Origin: Skermanella rosea
GTDB lineage: Bacteria > Pseudomonadota > Alphaproteobacteria > Azospirillales > Azospirillaceae
DNA length: 64,000 nt
Direction of reading: 5' to 3'
NCBI RefSeq assembly: GCF_016806835.2
Contig: NZ_CP086111.1
Coordinates: 2,057,001 to 2,121,000 of the forward strand
The position numbers and the translations under genes are program-made. The notes under the pieces were generated by a model that saw only the letters and a program-made list of their open reading frames with translations, was not told where the DNA came from and did not search any database. Position 1 is the stretch's first letter, and every line of letters begins with the position of its first letter. Positions 63,765 to 64,000 of this stretch are shown here, piece after piece.

Positions 63765-64000
63765 ATGCATAGGTATTTCGCCGGATCGGGATCGTGGCCG
63801 ATGCTGGCCGCGGCGTTACTCCTGCTGGTCGGCGCGGTTTGGGCATTCCCGGCGCAGGCCGGACCCTTGAAGGTCGTCTACGTGGAACTGCCTCCCTACA
63901 CCTATACCGATCCCGACGGCACGCCCAAGGGAAGCCTGGTCGAACTGACGCGCAAGGTCGCGGCCGACGCCGGGGTGGAGTTCACCGCGGAGTCGGTCCC
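63765..64000 (+). CDS. Periplasmic solute-binding protein, N-terminal part
   Basis: The gene runs off the window. The visible 78 residues begin with a signal peptide (hydrophobic core LAAALLLLVGAVWAF, cleavage after AQA). The mature part opens GPLKVVYVELPPYTYTDPDG followed by GSLVELTRKVAADAGVEFT, typical of family-3 extracellular solute-binding proteins (amino-acid type ABC transporters or transporter-like sensors). GAGGAGA at 63754-63760 is an ideal ribosome site. The ligand cannot be predicted from this piece. Confidence 0.85.
   Translation, partial: MHRYFAGSGSWPMLAAALLLLVGAVWAFPAQAGPLKVVYVELPPYTYTDPDGTPKGSLVELTRKVAADAGVEFTAESV

Overview
This window is a high-GC, densely coded bacterial chromosome segment. 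Several features point to an alphaproteobacterium, most likely of the Rhodospirillales/Azospirillum-Skermanella type: a phasin for polyhydroxyalkanoate granules, three perfect general-stress (EcfG-type) promoters of the form GGAAC-N16-CGTT, a Zur-type palindrome in front of zur, and a PEP-CTERM exported hydrolase. The taxonomic placement is inference. No tRNA, rRNA or CRISPR array was found.

Layout. 1-10.7 kb: end of a branched-chain amino-acid permease, phasin, RlmJ rRNA methyltransferase, lytic transglycosylase, TPR-methyltransferase, PhoD-like phosphatase, an ECF sigma/anti-sigma pair, and a RimK-like ligase paired with a GNAT/C39-peptidase fusion. 10.9-16.9 kb: glycogen phosphorylase, a DEAD-box RNA helicase and release factor 3. 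17.3-23.5 kb: the one clearly foreign-looking stretch. A 1271-residue protein with a restriction-like nuclease N-terminus, a STAND-type P-loop NTPase and a long helical C-terminus lies in an island of lower GC. The island is bracketed by a direct repeat of about 0.9 kb made from the 3' part of a diguanylate cyclase gene: one full-length copy and one headless copy. This is the best candidate for an undescribed (antiviral) system.

23.6-30.5 kb: a three-gene overlapping operon combining two transglutaminase-fold proteins with a circularly permuted ATP-grasp/alpha-E protein, a predicted peptide-modification system. 30.8-42.2 kb: a small winged-helix-like protein, a GIY-YIG protein, an acetaldehyde-type dehydrogenase with its DUF779 partner, a YdjM-like membrane protein, a soluble chemoreceptor-like protein, a BaiN-like flavoprotein, HrpB helicase, a SprA-type putative metalloprotease and an anion transporter. 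42.2-47 kb: a hairpin-rich intergenic segment that may encode an RNA, a Zur-controlled zur/COG0523 GTPase operon, an IS4-family element whose transposase reading frame is split at an A6G5 run, and an orphan terminase-small-subunit-like protein.

47-64 kb: PhoX phosphatase with a Pho box, an atypical SDR, a second DEAD-box helicase, two paralogous K+/H+ antiporters surrounding a PEP-CTERM GDSL hydrolase and a DedA protein, a porin, two small lipoproteins (one with an EcfG-type promoter), a MaoC-Pta/AckA acetyl-phosphate operon, a NarL-type regulator and the start of a periplasmic solute-binding protein.

Themes: stress and phosphate physiology (EcfG promoters, PhoD, PhoX), carbon storage and overflow (phasin, glycogen phosphorylase, Pta/AckA, aldehyde dehydrogenase), and two predicted peptide-ligase/peptidase systems whose substrates are unknown.
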